DNA of 64,000 bases from Paenibacillus sp. PAMC 26794 (GTDB lineage: Bacteria; Bacillota; Bacilli; Paenibacillales; Paenibacillaceae), in assembly GCF_000316035.1 (NCBI RefSeq), contig NZ_ANHX01000071.1, positions 107,912 through 171,911 of the forward strand, given 5' to 3'. Shown in pieces: positions 30,783 through 40,244 of this stretch (the stretch's first letter is position 1; every line of letters starts with the position of its first letter). The notes below the pieces were generated by a model, which saw nothing but the letters and a program-made list of their open reading frames with translations, was not told where the DNA came from and did not search any database. Made by a program: the position numbers and the translations under genes.

Positions 30783-31682
30783 TCAATGACGGTCCCGGTC
30801 AGCGTCGCGATGGCTCACGGTAACAGCTTCAGTCTCGCTGCTTCCCAACATCTTGCCCAAATATTCCGATATTGCTACCGAACGATGCTTGCCTCCGGTA
30901 CAGCCGATTCCAATAATAACCTGGCTTTTGCCTTCCTTCCGATATTGCGGAATCAGGAAATGCAGCATATCCAGCAGCTTGGTTAGAAACGCCTGTGTCT
31001 CTGGCCATTTCATAACATATTCATACACATCACTATTCTGTCCCGTATTCGGACGCAAATGATCAATATAATGTGGATTCGGTAAAAAACGTACATCAAA
31101 CACCAGATCAGCATCAATCGGAATGCCGTACTTGAATCCAAACGACGTAATATTCACCGACAGCATTTGGCTCTCGAGATGAGAAAAGCGGGATATGATG
31201 CGTTCTTTCAGTTGAGCAGGCTTCATTGTGCTTGTATTCAGTACCTGAGTCGCAGAGTTTTTGAGTTCCTCCAACATCTTGCGTTCCAGTCGGATGCCGT
31301 CCAGCGGCATGCCCTCAGGAGCCAGAGGATGTCTGCGCCTGCTTTCTTTGTAACGCTGAACAAGTACAGAATCTGTAGCATCCAGGAATAAAATCTCGCA
31401 ATGAATGGTAAAATGATCTTTAATATAGTTCAAAGACTCGGACAGAGCCGTAAAGAATTCACGCCCGCGCAGATCGATAACCAATGCAACCTTACCAATC
31501 TTGCCGTTTGACTGTTCAATTAGTTCCGCAAATTTTGGAATCAATACCGGCGGTAGATTATCCACACAGAAGAAACCCAGATCCTCCAGGCTTTGTACTG
31601 CAATGGTTTTACCTGCTCCGGACATGCCCGTAATGATAATGAGCGTGGCGCCTGTGCCTGGTGATCCTTCACCTTCAAGCAT
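30783..31682 (-). CDS. rapZ: RapZ/YvcJ-family RNase adapter and nucleotide-binding protein
   Basis: A 299-aa P-loop protein. Walker A GMSGAGKT (about residues 19-26), Walker-B-like VALVIDLRGREFF, and the C-terminal conserved GIGCTGGKHRSVAISEYLG are present. E. coli RapZ binds sRNAs and directs RNase E; B. subtilis YvcJ hydrolyses GTP and affects competence, so the role here is inferred from the family. The ATG at 31682 has AAGGAGG upstream. It is the first gene of the rapZ-yvcK-whiA-crh cluster. Confidence 0.96.
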   Translation of the reverse strand: MLEGEGSPGTGATLIIITGMSGAGKTIAVQSLEDLGFFCVDNLPPVLIPKFAELIEQSNGKIGKVALVIDLRGREFFTALSESLNYIKDHFTIHCEILFLDATDSVLVQRYKESRRRHPLAPEGMPLDGIRLERKMLEELKNSATQVLNTSTMKPAQLKERIISRFSHLESQMLSVNITSFGFKYGIPIDADLVFDVRFLPNPHYIDHLRPNTGQNSDVYEYVMKWPETQAFLTKLLDMLHFLIPQYRKEGKSQVIIGIGCTGGKHRSVAISEYLGKMLGSSETEAVTVSHRDADRDRH

Positions 31683-31733
31683 AAATGTCCCCTCCTTATC
31701 ATATTGCTGTCTTCATATATTGTTACGAGGGTA

Positions 31734-32684
31734 CTAGGAGCGCAAGAGAAGACCTGCTGCACCCACAATACCTGCATTATTACCAAGTGTAGCTTCCAGA
31801 ATCTGAACCCCATCTTGCAACGGTTCTGGCGTCAGCTTAGCAAACACAGTACGGATTTCATCAAACAAGAAATTGCCTGCTTTGGATACGCCGCCACCGA
31901 TGATGAACATCTCCGGGTTAATGACAGCTGCTACAGTAGCCATGGACTTGCCCAGGTAAAAGGCCGCACGATTCACAATGCGCTGTGCCACTTCATCGCC
32001 TGCCTTGGCAGCATCAAATACTTCTTTGGCTGCAATCTTGTCGACGAGTGCCAGTGACGTATGATCACCACGTTCTACTGCATCCTTCGCCATACGGATA
32101 ATTCCTGTTGCAGACGATACTGTTTCTACACATCCCATTTTACCACAACCGCACTTGATGGCTTCCAGATCAGGTACAACACTGATATGACCCAGTTCTC
32201 CCGCCATACCGGAGAAACCCTGATAAATGTTACCATTCAAGATCAAGCCTCCGCCAACGCCTGTACCGAGTGTATAACATACGCAATTGTCTACGCCTTT
32301 ACCGGCGCCTGCCCATACTTCACCCAGTGCAGCCACGTTTGCATCGTTATCTATTTTGATCGGCTTGCCCAGACGTTCTTCCAGAATCGAACGAATGGCC
32401 ACATTCCGAAATCCAATGTTAGGGGCATGAACGATAATTCCCTCGCGTACATTCGTGAAACCGGCCACTCCAGCACCCACACCCTCAAGCTGTTCCCAAC
32501 TGTAAGGTGATTCGGCTACGATATGTCGGACATACTTCTCGATGTTGGCGATGACCGTGTCTACGCCCTTATCCACTTCAGTCGGTCCTTCATACGTATG
32601 CATTAGCTGACCTTGTTCATCGCATATACCGACCTTGATTGCTGTTCCGCCGAGATCGACCCCAACGTAGATTTTCTCAGACAT
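31734..32684 (-). CDS. glcK: ROK-family glucokinase
   Basis: Phosphorylates intracellular glucose with ATP (316 aa). N-terminal phosphate-binding GVDLGGTAIKVG, the ROK signature region NDANVAALGEVWAGAGKG, and the zinc-binding CGCGKMGC motif with GELGH before it are all present. The start ATG at 32684 has GGTGG 8 nt upstream; four extra upstream codons are not needed. It lies about 50 nt before rapZ on the same strand, so it may share a transcript with the rapZ cluster. Substrate specificity within ROK (glucose versus other hexoses) is inferred. Confidence 0.92.
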   Translation of the reverse strand: MSEKIYVGVDLGGTAIKVGICDEQGQLMHTYEGPTEVDKGVDTVIANIEKYVRHIVAESPYSWEQLEGVGAGVAGFTNVREGIIVHAPNIGFRNVAIRSILEERLGKPIKIDNDANVAALGEVWAGAGKGVDNCVCYTLGTGVGGGLILNGNIYQGFSGMAGELGHISVVPDLEAIKCGCGKMGCVETVSSATGIIRMAKDAVERGDHTSLALVDKIAAKEVFDAAKAGDEVAQRIVNRAAFYLGKSMATVAAVINPEMFIIGGGVSKAGNFLFDEIRTVFAKLTPEPLQDGVQILEATLGNNAGIVGAAGLLLRS

Positions 32685-33034
32685 GCTGCAAGCCACCTTT
32701 ATCTATCTAAAATAGTTTAAGTCCTACGTACCAACTATAATTGAAGGATACGCCTGGGTCAAGACGATAGGACCTTGCATACATCATGCTTCAGCAGGGT
32801 TGTGAACCACATCACATAGCATTTTTGAATACGTATACATCCTCAATACCTTCATTTATAAACGCACGCTTAATTCCTTCCTCCATAACAGAGGAAGCCT
32901 CAACTCATGATATTACATCTTCACTCGTTCCATTCATAAAAGATCAACATCGTCCCCTCATATAGGTGACTCGTCTTATGCACCCCACCACCTGCCATTC
33001 TCATGCAGAAAGTATCTAATGGCGGTATTGCCAA
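32685..33034. other. gap upstream of glcK
   Basis: No gene or RNA element was recognised in this stretch. It should contain the glcK promoter, but no clear pair was found. Confidence 0.4.
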
Positions 33035-33067
33035 CAAAAAAAGAGCCTTCCATCCACAGGAAGGCCC
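33035..33067 (-). terminator. terminator of the AI-2E-family gene
   Basis: GGCCTTCC-TGTGGAT-GGAAGGCT stem followed by CTTTTTTT on the minus strand. Confidence 0.85.
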
Positions 33068-33128
33068 CCTTACTTTTATAAAAATCTGAAGTTGTAGAAT
33101 GGGGTCAAGCTCAGTTGATTTTCTTACG

Positions 33129-34169
33129 TTATAACTTCGTTTCCACACGTACCGGCTCTTCTGTCTTCTCCATCTTGTTCACATCCAGAATATCGAGCAG
33201 GAAGACAAAGATCGGAATACCAATGATCAGTCCCCAGATCCCCAGGAAGTGTTGCGACAGAATTAGTACGATAAAGGTGTAGAACATTGGCAATTTTGTC
33301 TTGTGTGCCATCAGTTTTGGATTCAGGAAGTACGTCTCCAAAGCATGAATAACAATAATCATAATGATCACAATAATGCTTAATTTCAGTCCACCCATCT
33401 GATACCCAATCAGACAGAGCGGTACAAGTGAGATGATAACCCCCGCAACGGGAACCAGACTGAGCATGAACACCAGAATGGTCAGAGCGAACAGATACGG
33501 GAAACCCAGAATCCATAAGCCCAGTATCGTCAGCACCGTATTAAACACCGCAATAAGAAGCTGTGCCTCAATGACTTTACCAAAAGAAGACACGAATTTG
33601 TCTCCCAGATAAGCAACTTCATTGTAGAACCATCCAATTTTACTTGTTTTGAACTTGGACGTGAACTTGGATATCTCCTGCTTCTGCAACAAGAAGAACA
33701 GACTCAGAATGATGACGAGCAGAATAAACTCCAGCCATTTGCTCAAAGCGAAAATATATTTCAATGCATCATTAGTGTAATTTTTGATATCGAAGGATTG
33801 AAGATAACCCGCAATTTTGGATGCAAAATTATCACCGTCTGCACTATCCAGAAATTTCATAATCTCATTCGTCAACTGAACGACCTGATCCACGATCCGT
33901 GGTGAATATCTGGAAATGCCAAGCACAATTACTGCAATTACAATCATATAGAGCAGGATGACCACAACTTTATAATTGATTGGAAACAACCGATTCAAAC
34001 CACCTGTAATGAAATGCTGCAACCTGTTCATGACATACGTCACCAGGAACAACAGCAGAATCATGTGTAACATACTCCCCATACTGAACAAAATTAAACA
34101 GAACAAGAGCAGAATCAAAAACCGTCTCACTGTCGCATTCCGTAACCAATCTTTTATCATTTCCCCCAA
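33129..34169 (-). CDS. AI-2E/PerM-family integral membrane transporter
   Basis: A polytopic membrane protein of about 346 aa. An N-terminal pair of helices (RFLILLLFCLILFSMGSML, MILLLFLVTYVMNRL) is followed by one helix near residues 65-90, a soluble middle part (DQVVQLTNEIMKFLDSAD...), and a C-terminal bundle with the family's GFPYLFALTILVFMLSLVPVAG-type region. Relatives export autoinducer or act as Na+/H+ or small-molecule permeases, so the substrate is unknown. The start is ambiguous: TTG at 34169 has GAGGTG 6 nt upstream and is preferred; ATG at 34160 and an unsupported ATG at 34199 are alternatives. Stand-alone gene. Confidence 0.85.
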   Translation of the reverse strand: MGEMIKDWLRNATVRRFLILLLFCLILFSMGSMLHMILLLFLVTYVMNRLQHFITGGLNRLFPINYKVVVILLYMIVIAVIVLGISRYSPRIVDQVVQLTNEIMKFLDSADGDNFASKIAGYLQSFDIKNYTNDALKYIFALSKWLEFILLVIILSLFFLLQKQEISKFTSKFKTSKIGWFYNEVAYLGDKFVSSFGKVIEAQLLIAVFNTVLTILGLWILGFPYLFALTILVFMLSLVPVAGVIISLVPLCLIGYQMGGLKLSIIVIIMIIVIHALETYFLNPKLMAHKTKLPMFYTFIVLILSQHFLGIWGLIIGIPIFVFLLDILDVNKMEKTEEPVRVETKL

Positions 34170-34229
34170 AATCTTCACCTCACCGCTAATATGCCCCATA
34201 TGTATACGAACTCATGCCCACTGTAGTTT

Positions 34230-34258
34230 CAAAAAAAGAGAAGCCTTCCGGCTTCTCT
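34230..34258 (-). terminator. terminator of trxB
   Basis: GAGAAGCC-GGAA-GGCTTCTC followed by TTTTTTT on the minus strand. Confidence 0.92.
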
Positions 34259-34322
34259 CACATCATGAGACTTTCCGTTGTCTCTTATTCCTAGCATATG
34301 CCCAACCACACGCACGTAATGC

Positions 34323-35282
34323 TTACTTATCCAACGTTTCGCTCCAGTCATGGACAATGCTTCCTTCAAGGAACTTCTCGCAATCCATCGCTGCCATACA
34401 TCCTGATCCGGCTGCCGTGATGGCTTGACGATACTTCGTATCCTGAACATCACCACAGGCAAATACACCTGGAATATTGGTCTCCGTTGTTCCCGGTTTA
34501 ACCACAACATATCCATGTTCGTCCGTCGTAATCGCATTCCCCAGGAATCCGGTATTCGGTGTGTGACCAATGGCAATGAATACGCCATCCGCTTCAAGCA
34601 ACTCTTCCTGCCCCGTCTCGTTGTTGCGCACCTTCAGCCCTTTAACGCCCAGTGCTTCAGGCACCACCTCAAGTGGAGTACGGTTCAGTGCCCACTTCAC
34701 CTTCTCATTACTACGAACCCGATCCTGCATAATCTTCGATGCACGCAATTCATCCCTGCGGTGAACCAGTGTGACATCCGTTGCAAAACGAGTCAGGAAA
34801 CTCGCTTCTTCCATCGCGGAGTCTCCACCGCCCACGACCACGATTTTTTTGCCTCGGAAGAAGAAGCCGTCACATGTCGCGCATGTACTTACACCACGTC
34901 CCACATTTTCCTGCTCACCCGGAATACCGAGATAACGAGCGGAAGCACCTGTGGAGATAATGATCGATTCAGCTTCCAGTTCACCGATTCCTCCAACTTT
35001 GACCTTGAAGGGCGGTTTGCTGAAATCAACCTCTTCCACCCAACCGTTTTTGAATTCCGCTCCAAAACGTTCAGCTTGCTTACGCATGTTGTCCATCAGT
35101 TCCGGACCCATGATACCTTGCGGGAAACCGGGGAAATTCTCAACTTCCGTTGTCGTCGTCAATTGACCACCCGGCTGAAGACCTTCGATAACCAGTGGTT
35201 TCAGATTAGCACGAGCCAGATATATCGCTGCTGTCAGACCCGCAGGTCCCGTTCCGATCACAATCGTTCTGTATTTAGACAT
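34323..35282 (-). CDS. trxB: thioredoxin-disulfide reductase
   Basis: NADPH-dependent flavoprotein (319 aa) that reduces thioredoxin. FAD-binding TIVIGTGPAGLTAAIYLAR at the N-terminus, the redox-active CATCDG pair (about residues 135-138), the NADPH-binding VVVGGGDSAMEEASFL, and the C-terminal FAD motif GVFACGDVQDTKYRQ are clear. The ATG at 35282 has GGAGG upstream. It lies downstream of the TPR gene, the same order as yvcD-trxB in B. subtilis, with a strong terminator after it. Confidence 0.97.
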   Translation of the reverse strand: MSKYRTIVIGTGPAGLTAAIYLARANLKPLVIEGLQPGGQLTTTTEVENFPGFPQGIMGPELMDNMRKQAERFGAEFKNGWVEEVDFSKPPFKVKVGGIGELEAESIIISTGASARYLGIPGEQENVGRGVSTCATCDGFFFRGKKIVVVGGGDSAMEEASFLTRFATDVTLVHRRDELRASKIMQDRVRSNEKVKWALNRTPLEVVPEALGVKGLKVRNNETGQEELLEADGVFIAIGHTPNTGFLGNAITTDEHGYVVVKPGTTETNIPGVFACGDVQDTKYRQAITAAGSGCMAAMDCEKFLEGSIVHDWSETLDK

Positions 35283-35453
35283 ATAGATACAGCCTCCTTA
35301 ATTAAGGTGAGAATGTGTTGTACTAGCGATGAACTTGCCAAGATGATATCCTACAGGCGTTTACGAGGCCCATTCGTTAAGTTTACCCGTTTTCCCGGTT
35401 GTTGTATCCTTCACCTGATGATGTCTTTCTGAAAACGAGTTAAAGCGAACTTT

Positions 35454-37187
35454 CTATACAAGTGGTGGCTTGCTGTTACAAACCGAATGAATCTGTTTAG
35501 CATACTTGCTAACCGTTGATGCCGATATCCCATACCGCTCAGCAATGCTTTGATAGGTAACGGGCCGACTGTGATTCTTCGCTGCCAAATATTCAAGTCC
35601 TGCAGCCCAACCCTCAATCTGCTTCGTACCCGGAACCTCCGGATGTACCCGGGATACATAATCCGTCCAGAGCCGTTCCATCTCTTGCTGCAACTCAGCC
35701 TTTGCTTCAGACATCTGTAACGCACGATCAACAACAGCCTGCCAATGGGAGGTTGAACCAGTGTCCGATTGCTCTGATGAAGATTGAACCTTCCCAATAG
35801 ACTTTAAGGCTACAGGAGAAAAGGGTCGAACCACCTGAGAATTCCGATCCTCATGTTCAGCCGATTTCAATCCGTTCAGTACAGTTTGTGCTGCCTCAAG
35901 CAGATCCTGTTCTTCTCCTGGCTCTTCGATAAAAGATTGCAGAGCCTGCTGCACCTCATAGTCACCGATCATCCCAAGCGCATGAATAACTTGTAGCTTG
36001 GTTGCCCGATCACCATGACGCAATGCCCAAAAGAAAGATGAGCGAATCAGTGGATCATTCTTCATTTCTTCAGGTATGCCACTACCATAGTTCTCCCACT
36101 GTCTGAACTGCTCATCAAATGGCAGATGATAGTGATAGCTCAGCTTCTCTGGCTCTTGCTCGCCTTGTCTTACAGCCTCAAGACCTGACAGATAATACCG
36201 GGATACTTCGGAACCCGGATCAAGCTTGGACACATGATGCCATAGACGCTCAGCAGCATCATAACGTTCTGTATTATAAGCCGCCACCGCTGCATAGTGA
36301 GCAAGTGCCGGATCAGCAGCTGTCTCTTCGTCCTTGAGCAAACGCCGGAAGTGAACATAAGCCGTATCGTGTTGGCCCAGAATTCCCATCGTTGTCGCCA
36401 GTTTGTAGACTTGTTCGTGCTGGAATGGCACGATGACCCGCAATTTTTTGATCAGAAGCAGCACTTGATCAGCCCGGTTCTCATTTTGATGGAAAATGGC
36501 CAGATTACAGAGTGCATGCAGATTACCTGGTTCCTGTTCAAGCACTTCGGCAATAGTCTCTTTTGCTTTGGGAAACAGACCCATATAATAGTAGGCGAGT
36601 GCCAGATTGTTACGGGCAGCCAAGTAATCAGGATAATCAGAAGACATGCCTTCGAGCAATTCAGCAGCCTGTGCAAATTTTCCTTCTTCCAGCAGTTCCC
36701 GTGCCTGATCGTGCTCCACTACACCTTTGCGTGATTTGATTCGATTCAGTTTGGTCGGACGATCCAGCTCATAATACAGAAGCTCCATCATCTCTTCGGC
36801 TTCCGTCATAAACTGACCTTGGGTGTCCTCCTCCAGATAGGTAACAAGTGCTTGCTCGGCTTCCTCAAACCGATCCATATTTGCATAATTGTTCGCCATA
36901 TAAAAATAACATTCCGTCATCGACGGATCTACCACTTCCAGCACGTTAGCCAGAATGGCATTGGAGGCTTCGTAATCCCCCTTCTCCGATAATATACCCG
37001 CCATATTACAATGATTTACCGGATTTTCCGGTTCGTATTCAACAGCTTTGCGAAAATATTTTAATGCCTTGTCGACATGATTACGGTCCAGCGAGCGGAC
37101 AGCTCTTTCAAAGAAGAAAGAAGCATCCAAGTGAATCGGTATAATATTGGCAAGGTGTCCCTCAGCCCGCACTAGCTTGCCCTTCAT
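35454..37187 (-). CDS. TPR-repeat protein with C-terminal HTH
   Basis: A 577-aa cytoplasmic protein. From about residue 25 to 330 it is a run of tetratricopeptide repeats (LKYFRKAVEYEPENPVNHCNMA, ARNNLALAYYYMGLFPKAKE). The middle is a HEAT-like or linker region (GDRATKLQVIHALGMIGDYE). The last ~80 residues carry a DUF-like stretch and a helix-turn-helix (YQSIAERYGISASTVSKYAKQI). The synteny his operon - TPR - trxB suggests it corresponds to B. subtilis yvcD, but the HTH tail points to a DNA-binding or adaptor role. The ATG at 37187 is chosen because GAGGAGGTG lies about 10 nt upstream. Confidence 0.85.
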   Translation of the reverse strand: MKGKLVRAEGHLANIIPIHLDASFFFERAVRSLDRNHVDKALKYFRKAVEYEPENPVNHCNMAGILSEKGDYEASNAILANVLEVVDPSMTECYFYMANNYANMDRFEEAEQALVTYLEEDTQGQFMTEAEEMMELLYYELDRPTKLNRIKSRKGVVEHDQARELLEEGKFAQAAELLEGMSSDYPDYLAARNNLALAYYYMGLFPKAKETIAEVLEQEPGNLHALCNLAIFHQNENRADQVLLLIKKLRVIVPFQHEQVYKLATTMGILGQHDTAYVHFRRLLKDEETAADPALAHYAAVAAYNTERYDAAERLWHHVSKLDPGSEVSRYYLSGLEAVRQGEQEPEKLSYHYHLPFDEQFRQWENYGSGIPEEMKNDPLIRSSFFWALRHGDRATKLQVIHALGMIGDYEVQQALQSFIEEPGEEQDLLEAAQTVLNGLKSAEHEDRNSQVVRPFSPVALKSIGKVQSSSEQSDTGSTSHWQAVVDRALQMSEAKAELQQEMERLWTDYVSRVHPEVPGTKQIEGWAAGLEYLAAKNHSRPVTYQSIAERYGISASTVSKYAKQIHSVCNSKPPLV

Positions 37188-37638
37188 CTTCCAAGGCACC
37201 TCCTCTTTGCATTTCATTCATACTCTTCAGTATACCACATCTTAAGGCCCACTTCTCAATATGTAGTTTCATGTCGTTTATGAAAAAAATGCAAAAGAAG
37301 GTGATATTCCATTTTGCGGAAACCTATCACCTTGGAGCGTTGTTTATTCAAAGGAAACCCGCCTCTGCCTAGAGACTCCTACACTCACTTGGCACAGGCT
37401 CTCTTTGGAGTATTGCATTAGTCCATTCTTGTCGGTTACGCAGCGTCTAACTGGATTCGGTCCGGTTATGATAAAGATAAGTATACTTTTATGGTATTAT
37501 TATCCTTATTGTCCTTTTGAGTGATTTATCTCCATTAAAAATCAAACAACGTATATTAGCTCTGTCCGTCAGCCTCTTTTTCGCGTATGTAATTATAAAA
37601 ATAAAGACCCATCATTATTATTTTAAGGAGATGTTATA
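37188..37638. other. gap with an isolated hairpin
   Basis: Divergent promoter region between the TPR gene (minus) and the lipoprotein gene (plus). A 9-bp perfect inverted repeat, AAGGTGATA (37298-37306) and TATCACCTT (37325-37333), encloses a smaller TTCC/GGAA stem. On the minus strand a T-rich tract follows. It does not end any visible gene and may be an operator or an RNA element. Confidence 0.35.
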
Positions 37639-38091
37639 TTGATGATCTCGAAGATAAAACCAATTGTTTTCATGTTAATCTGCTTGTTTGCTTTGAATGG
37701 ATGTTCAAAAGATATAGAAAACATAGAAAATAAGTTCACATTAGATAATGTACTGAGAGCGCTCGAGTCTCAAGAACTGGATTTAGTGTCCTTTGGTATA
37801 ACCGGGTATCCTTTGAAATTAAATGATGTTGTACCTGAGGTGTACTCCGTTGAAGTGCCCGTGGAAGAAGAACCATATAGCCCTGAATTTATACATTTTT
37901 ATATTTTCAAATCGGAAAAGGATCGCATTAACGGGACAAAAGATTTCAACAAGCACATGGAAAGCGCCCATTTTACAACATTCCCTTTTCTATATGAAAA
38001 AGGAAATGTTCTTATCGTTTACTGGAGCAAAACCAAAGATACTCCTCTGTTCACTAAACCAATCGAAACCGCGTTAGAGCAACTGAAATGA
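37639..38091 (+). CDS. small lipoprotein of unknown function
   Basis: A 150-aa exported lipoprotein. The signal peptide MISKIKPIVFMLICLFALNGC ends in a lipobox (LNGC) with lipid-modified Cys at about 22. The mature part is acidic and helical at first, then strand-rich (EFIHFYIFKSEKDRI, NVLIVYWSKTK). AAGGAG lies 8 nt before TTG 37639 and 11 nt before ATG 37642; either could start. It is the only plus-strand protein gene between clpP and the right edge and is more AT-rich than its neighbours, suggesting a recent or lineage-specific gene. The family is not recognised. Confidence 0.75.
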   Translation: MMISKIKPIVFMLICLFALNGCSKDIENIENKFTLDNVLRALESQELDLVSFGITGYPLKLNDVVPEVYSVEVPVEEEPYSPEFIHFYIFKSEKDRINGTKDFNKHMESAHFTTFPFLYEKGNVLIVYWSKTKDTPLFTKPIETALEQLK

Positions 38092-38172
38092 TAATAGTTC
38101 ATACATTACTGGACTGAGCTCGACAGTGGGAATATCATTTTAGAACGTTAATTGCAGTCATTCGTCATTTGT

Positions 38173-38209
38173 AAAAAAAGAAGACCGAGCATTTGGGCTC
38201 GGTCTTCTA
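38173..38209. terminator. bidirectional terminator between lipoprotein gene and sugar cassette
   Basis: A 12-bp perfect stem AGAAGACCGAGC/GCTCGGTCTTCT. On the minus strand it is followed by TTTTTTTAC and ends the sugar cassette. On the plus strand it has only a weak T-run. Confidence 0.85.
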
Positions 38210-38237
38210 ACTGTTATGGCTTAAATATCTAATAAAC

Positions 38238-39989
38238 CTAGATCTTCGACGCCATCGAAGGAGAAAGTGAAATTTGAATGGTTTTATCAAACGGTGTCAT
38301 GAAATTGACCAGCACAACCTTACACTTGTCCGGCAGTTTTGCCTCACGTACCGTTGCAGCCAGATGCCCCAGCTCGCCCCCGGTAATCTCCAGCCAGTCT
38401 TCTCCGCAGGTATAGCGTAATGTACCGCCTTTCCACAAGTAGTGACCCTCACTCGTTTCAATTGCGTCCTCACAGGTCAGTTCACCTTCGCTTCCGAATA
38501 CAAAGGACAACTGCATCATAATGTCCTCCGGTTCCTGTCCAGATAGATGCATATTCCATCCGTTTTCAGTTGGCTGTAATTCTACTCCTACACGGAAGGT
38601 CTGCTCATGAGTAAGCTGACGACTCTGATGAGGCAACAAGTACCATGGACTGATGGCTGATGCAGCCGATTCTGGCAGCATGTTCGCAGGGATTGGGCCG
38701 TAGTAACCTTTTTTCTGCTCACCAGTTAGTCGATACCCTTCGGGCAGTCTCGTCATTTGCTGCATAGGTACATACCCTGGATTAAAGTAAGAGGCCAGTT
38801 GCACAGCCAGCAGGCGCACCTTGCCATGACGAAGCGCGAAGAAAGAAGGAACTTCTGTCATCACAGTCACACTTGTAGCACCATCCCGAATTCGGGCTAC
38901 CGGAGCACCAAAATCCGTATGCATCCGACTGTGAGAGATACGTCCGTGATGCCCTACTGAGTCCATCTGCTCCAGATAATCTCCTCGTACAAAATGTTCA
39001 TTCAGCATGACCTCATACTGTTCCGGTAATGCATCACGTGTATCATTCGTCTGCTGAAGCTCCGGCTCAAGCATTAATCGAATGAGCGTATTCACCGAAC
39101 ATACTCCCGGATCGGTCAATGTATCTCCAGCCCAGGCTGCCATACCTGCTAAGAGTGGATCACCATCCAGGCGGGCCAAAATGGCATAAGGCAGATAATA
39201 AGGTGACAGATCATGAACACTGCCCAGATCTTGTCGCCCTGAATAATCCGTAACAATTTCACCCGTTGGATGGACCAGATACACCATCATGCGGAGATTG
39301 AGCCTCACTGGTTCCAGCAGTTCAGGACGATTGAGCAGGCGCGCAGCATGAATTAACATGATGTCGCTAACTGCGCTGTATATCCCGTTGCTCCGTTCTG
39401 TCCACTCCCCATCGGGTGTAATATCCATGCCTTCATCCATCCACTGCTCTGCGCGCTGCACAGCTTCCTCCAGATCAAATATTTCATGCAGGAAACCAAG
39501 CGCCGCGCATAGCACCCAGCGATGATTGGGCGTATGACAACCTCCTGTAAGCATGGTTGGGATTGTCCGTTCCAGAAACAGCCTCATATTGTTCAATACA
39601 GGTTGAAGCGGCTCCCATTCTTGCTGCTGAAGAAGCTGATACAACTGTGAATACCCTACAACGACAAATGCAGTATCCGGAGGGGAATGGTAATTGGTCC
39701 AGCCAGGCGATATTGAACCGTCTTCATGCTGGAAGCGGAGTACAAATTCCGTAGCTAACAGCAGTCGATTTAACAACGACTCATCCCGGTAATAGATAGA
39801 GTCCGGATTGGAGAGCGCAGCTCCCCAGTAACACATATCCGTGGGCGTTCCAGTCGTATGGTTGACCCAGGCAACACCTGTGAAGGGATCAATTGTCCCT
39901 CCATAGTAACGGCTTTCCGGGTCAAGCATCTGCCGGGATATGCCTTTTTCTACCGCTCTATCATTACTGTCCACCAGTTGTTTGTACAT
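38238..39989 (-). CDS. unassigned 583-aa protein of a sugar-uptake cassette, toroid-like fold suspected
   Basis: Last gene of the cassette. Residues 1-300 are rich in helix pairs with aromatic and Trp/His-rich motifs (YYGGTIDPFTGVAWVNHTTGTP, GSISPGWTNYHSPPDTAF, GGCHTPNHRWVLCAALGFL), as in alpha/alpha-toroid glycan lyases or unsaturated-glycoside hydrolases. Residues about 300-583 look beta-rich (SRMHTDFGAPVARI, YFNPGYVPM, LRYTCGEDWLEITGG), as in heparinase II/III-like C-domains. No signal peptide is seen, so it probably acts on imported material. The ATG at 39989 has GGAGGGG 7 nt upstream. A polysaccharide-lyase-like or glycoside-processing enzyme is an inference from fold feel and context only. 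Confidence 0.7.
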   Translation of the reverse strand: MYKQLVDSNDRAVEKGISRQMLDPESRYYGGTIDPFTGVAWVNHTTGTPTDMCYWGAALSNPDSIYYRDESLLNRLLLATEFVLRFQHEDGSISPGWTNYHSPPDTAFVVVGYSQLYQLLQQQEWEPLQPVLNNMRLFLERTIPTMLTGGCHTPNHRWVLCAALGFLHEIFDLEEAVQRAEQWMDEGMDITPDGEWTERSNGIYSAVSDIMLIHAARLLNRPELLEPVRLNLRMMVYLVHPTGEIVTDYSGRQDLGSVHDLSPYYLPYAILARLDGDPLLAGMAAWAGDTLTDPGVCSVNTLIRLMLEPELQQTNDTRDALPEQYEVMLNEHFVRGDYLEQMDSVGHHGRISHSRMHTDFGAPVARIRDGATSVTVMTEVPSFFALRHGKVRLLAVQLASYFNPGYVPMQQMTRLPEGYRLTGEQKKGYYGPIPANMLPESAASAISPWYLLPHQSRQLTHEQTFRVGVELQPTENGWNMHLSGQEPEDIMMQLSFVFGSEGELTCEDAIETSEGHYLWKGGTLRYTCGEDWLEITGGELGHLAATVREAKLPDKCKVVLVNFMTPFDKTIQISLSPSMASKI

Positions 39990-40244
39990 GTGCAGTCCCC
40001 TCCATACCAATGCATTCTCCCGATGTGCGAAGTATGTTGCTTCAGCGCCTTCAATTCAGACCGGAAGCTTAATCATACCGCCCGTAGGTGAGTTCATTTT
40101 TCTCGTCAGTATATATCATATTTCTACCAAAGTCGCTAGAAAATCTGTGCTTGTTTTACTACATATTCATGGGTCTCCGTCACTGAGGAAACAGTCGTTA
40201 AACACATGCTGTGAACATGCAATCTGTTTCCCACATCACCGCGC

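Noticed and set aside
34425..35432. 335-codon plus-strand open frame opposite trxB
   Set aside because: Shadow of thioredoxin reductase; no SD or domain.
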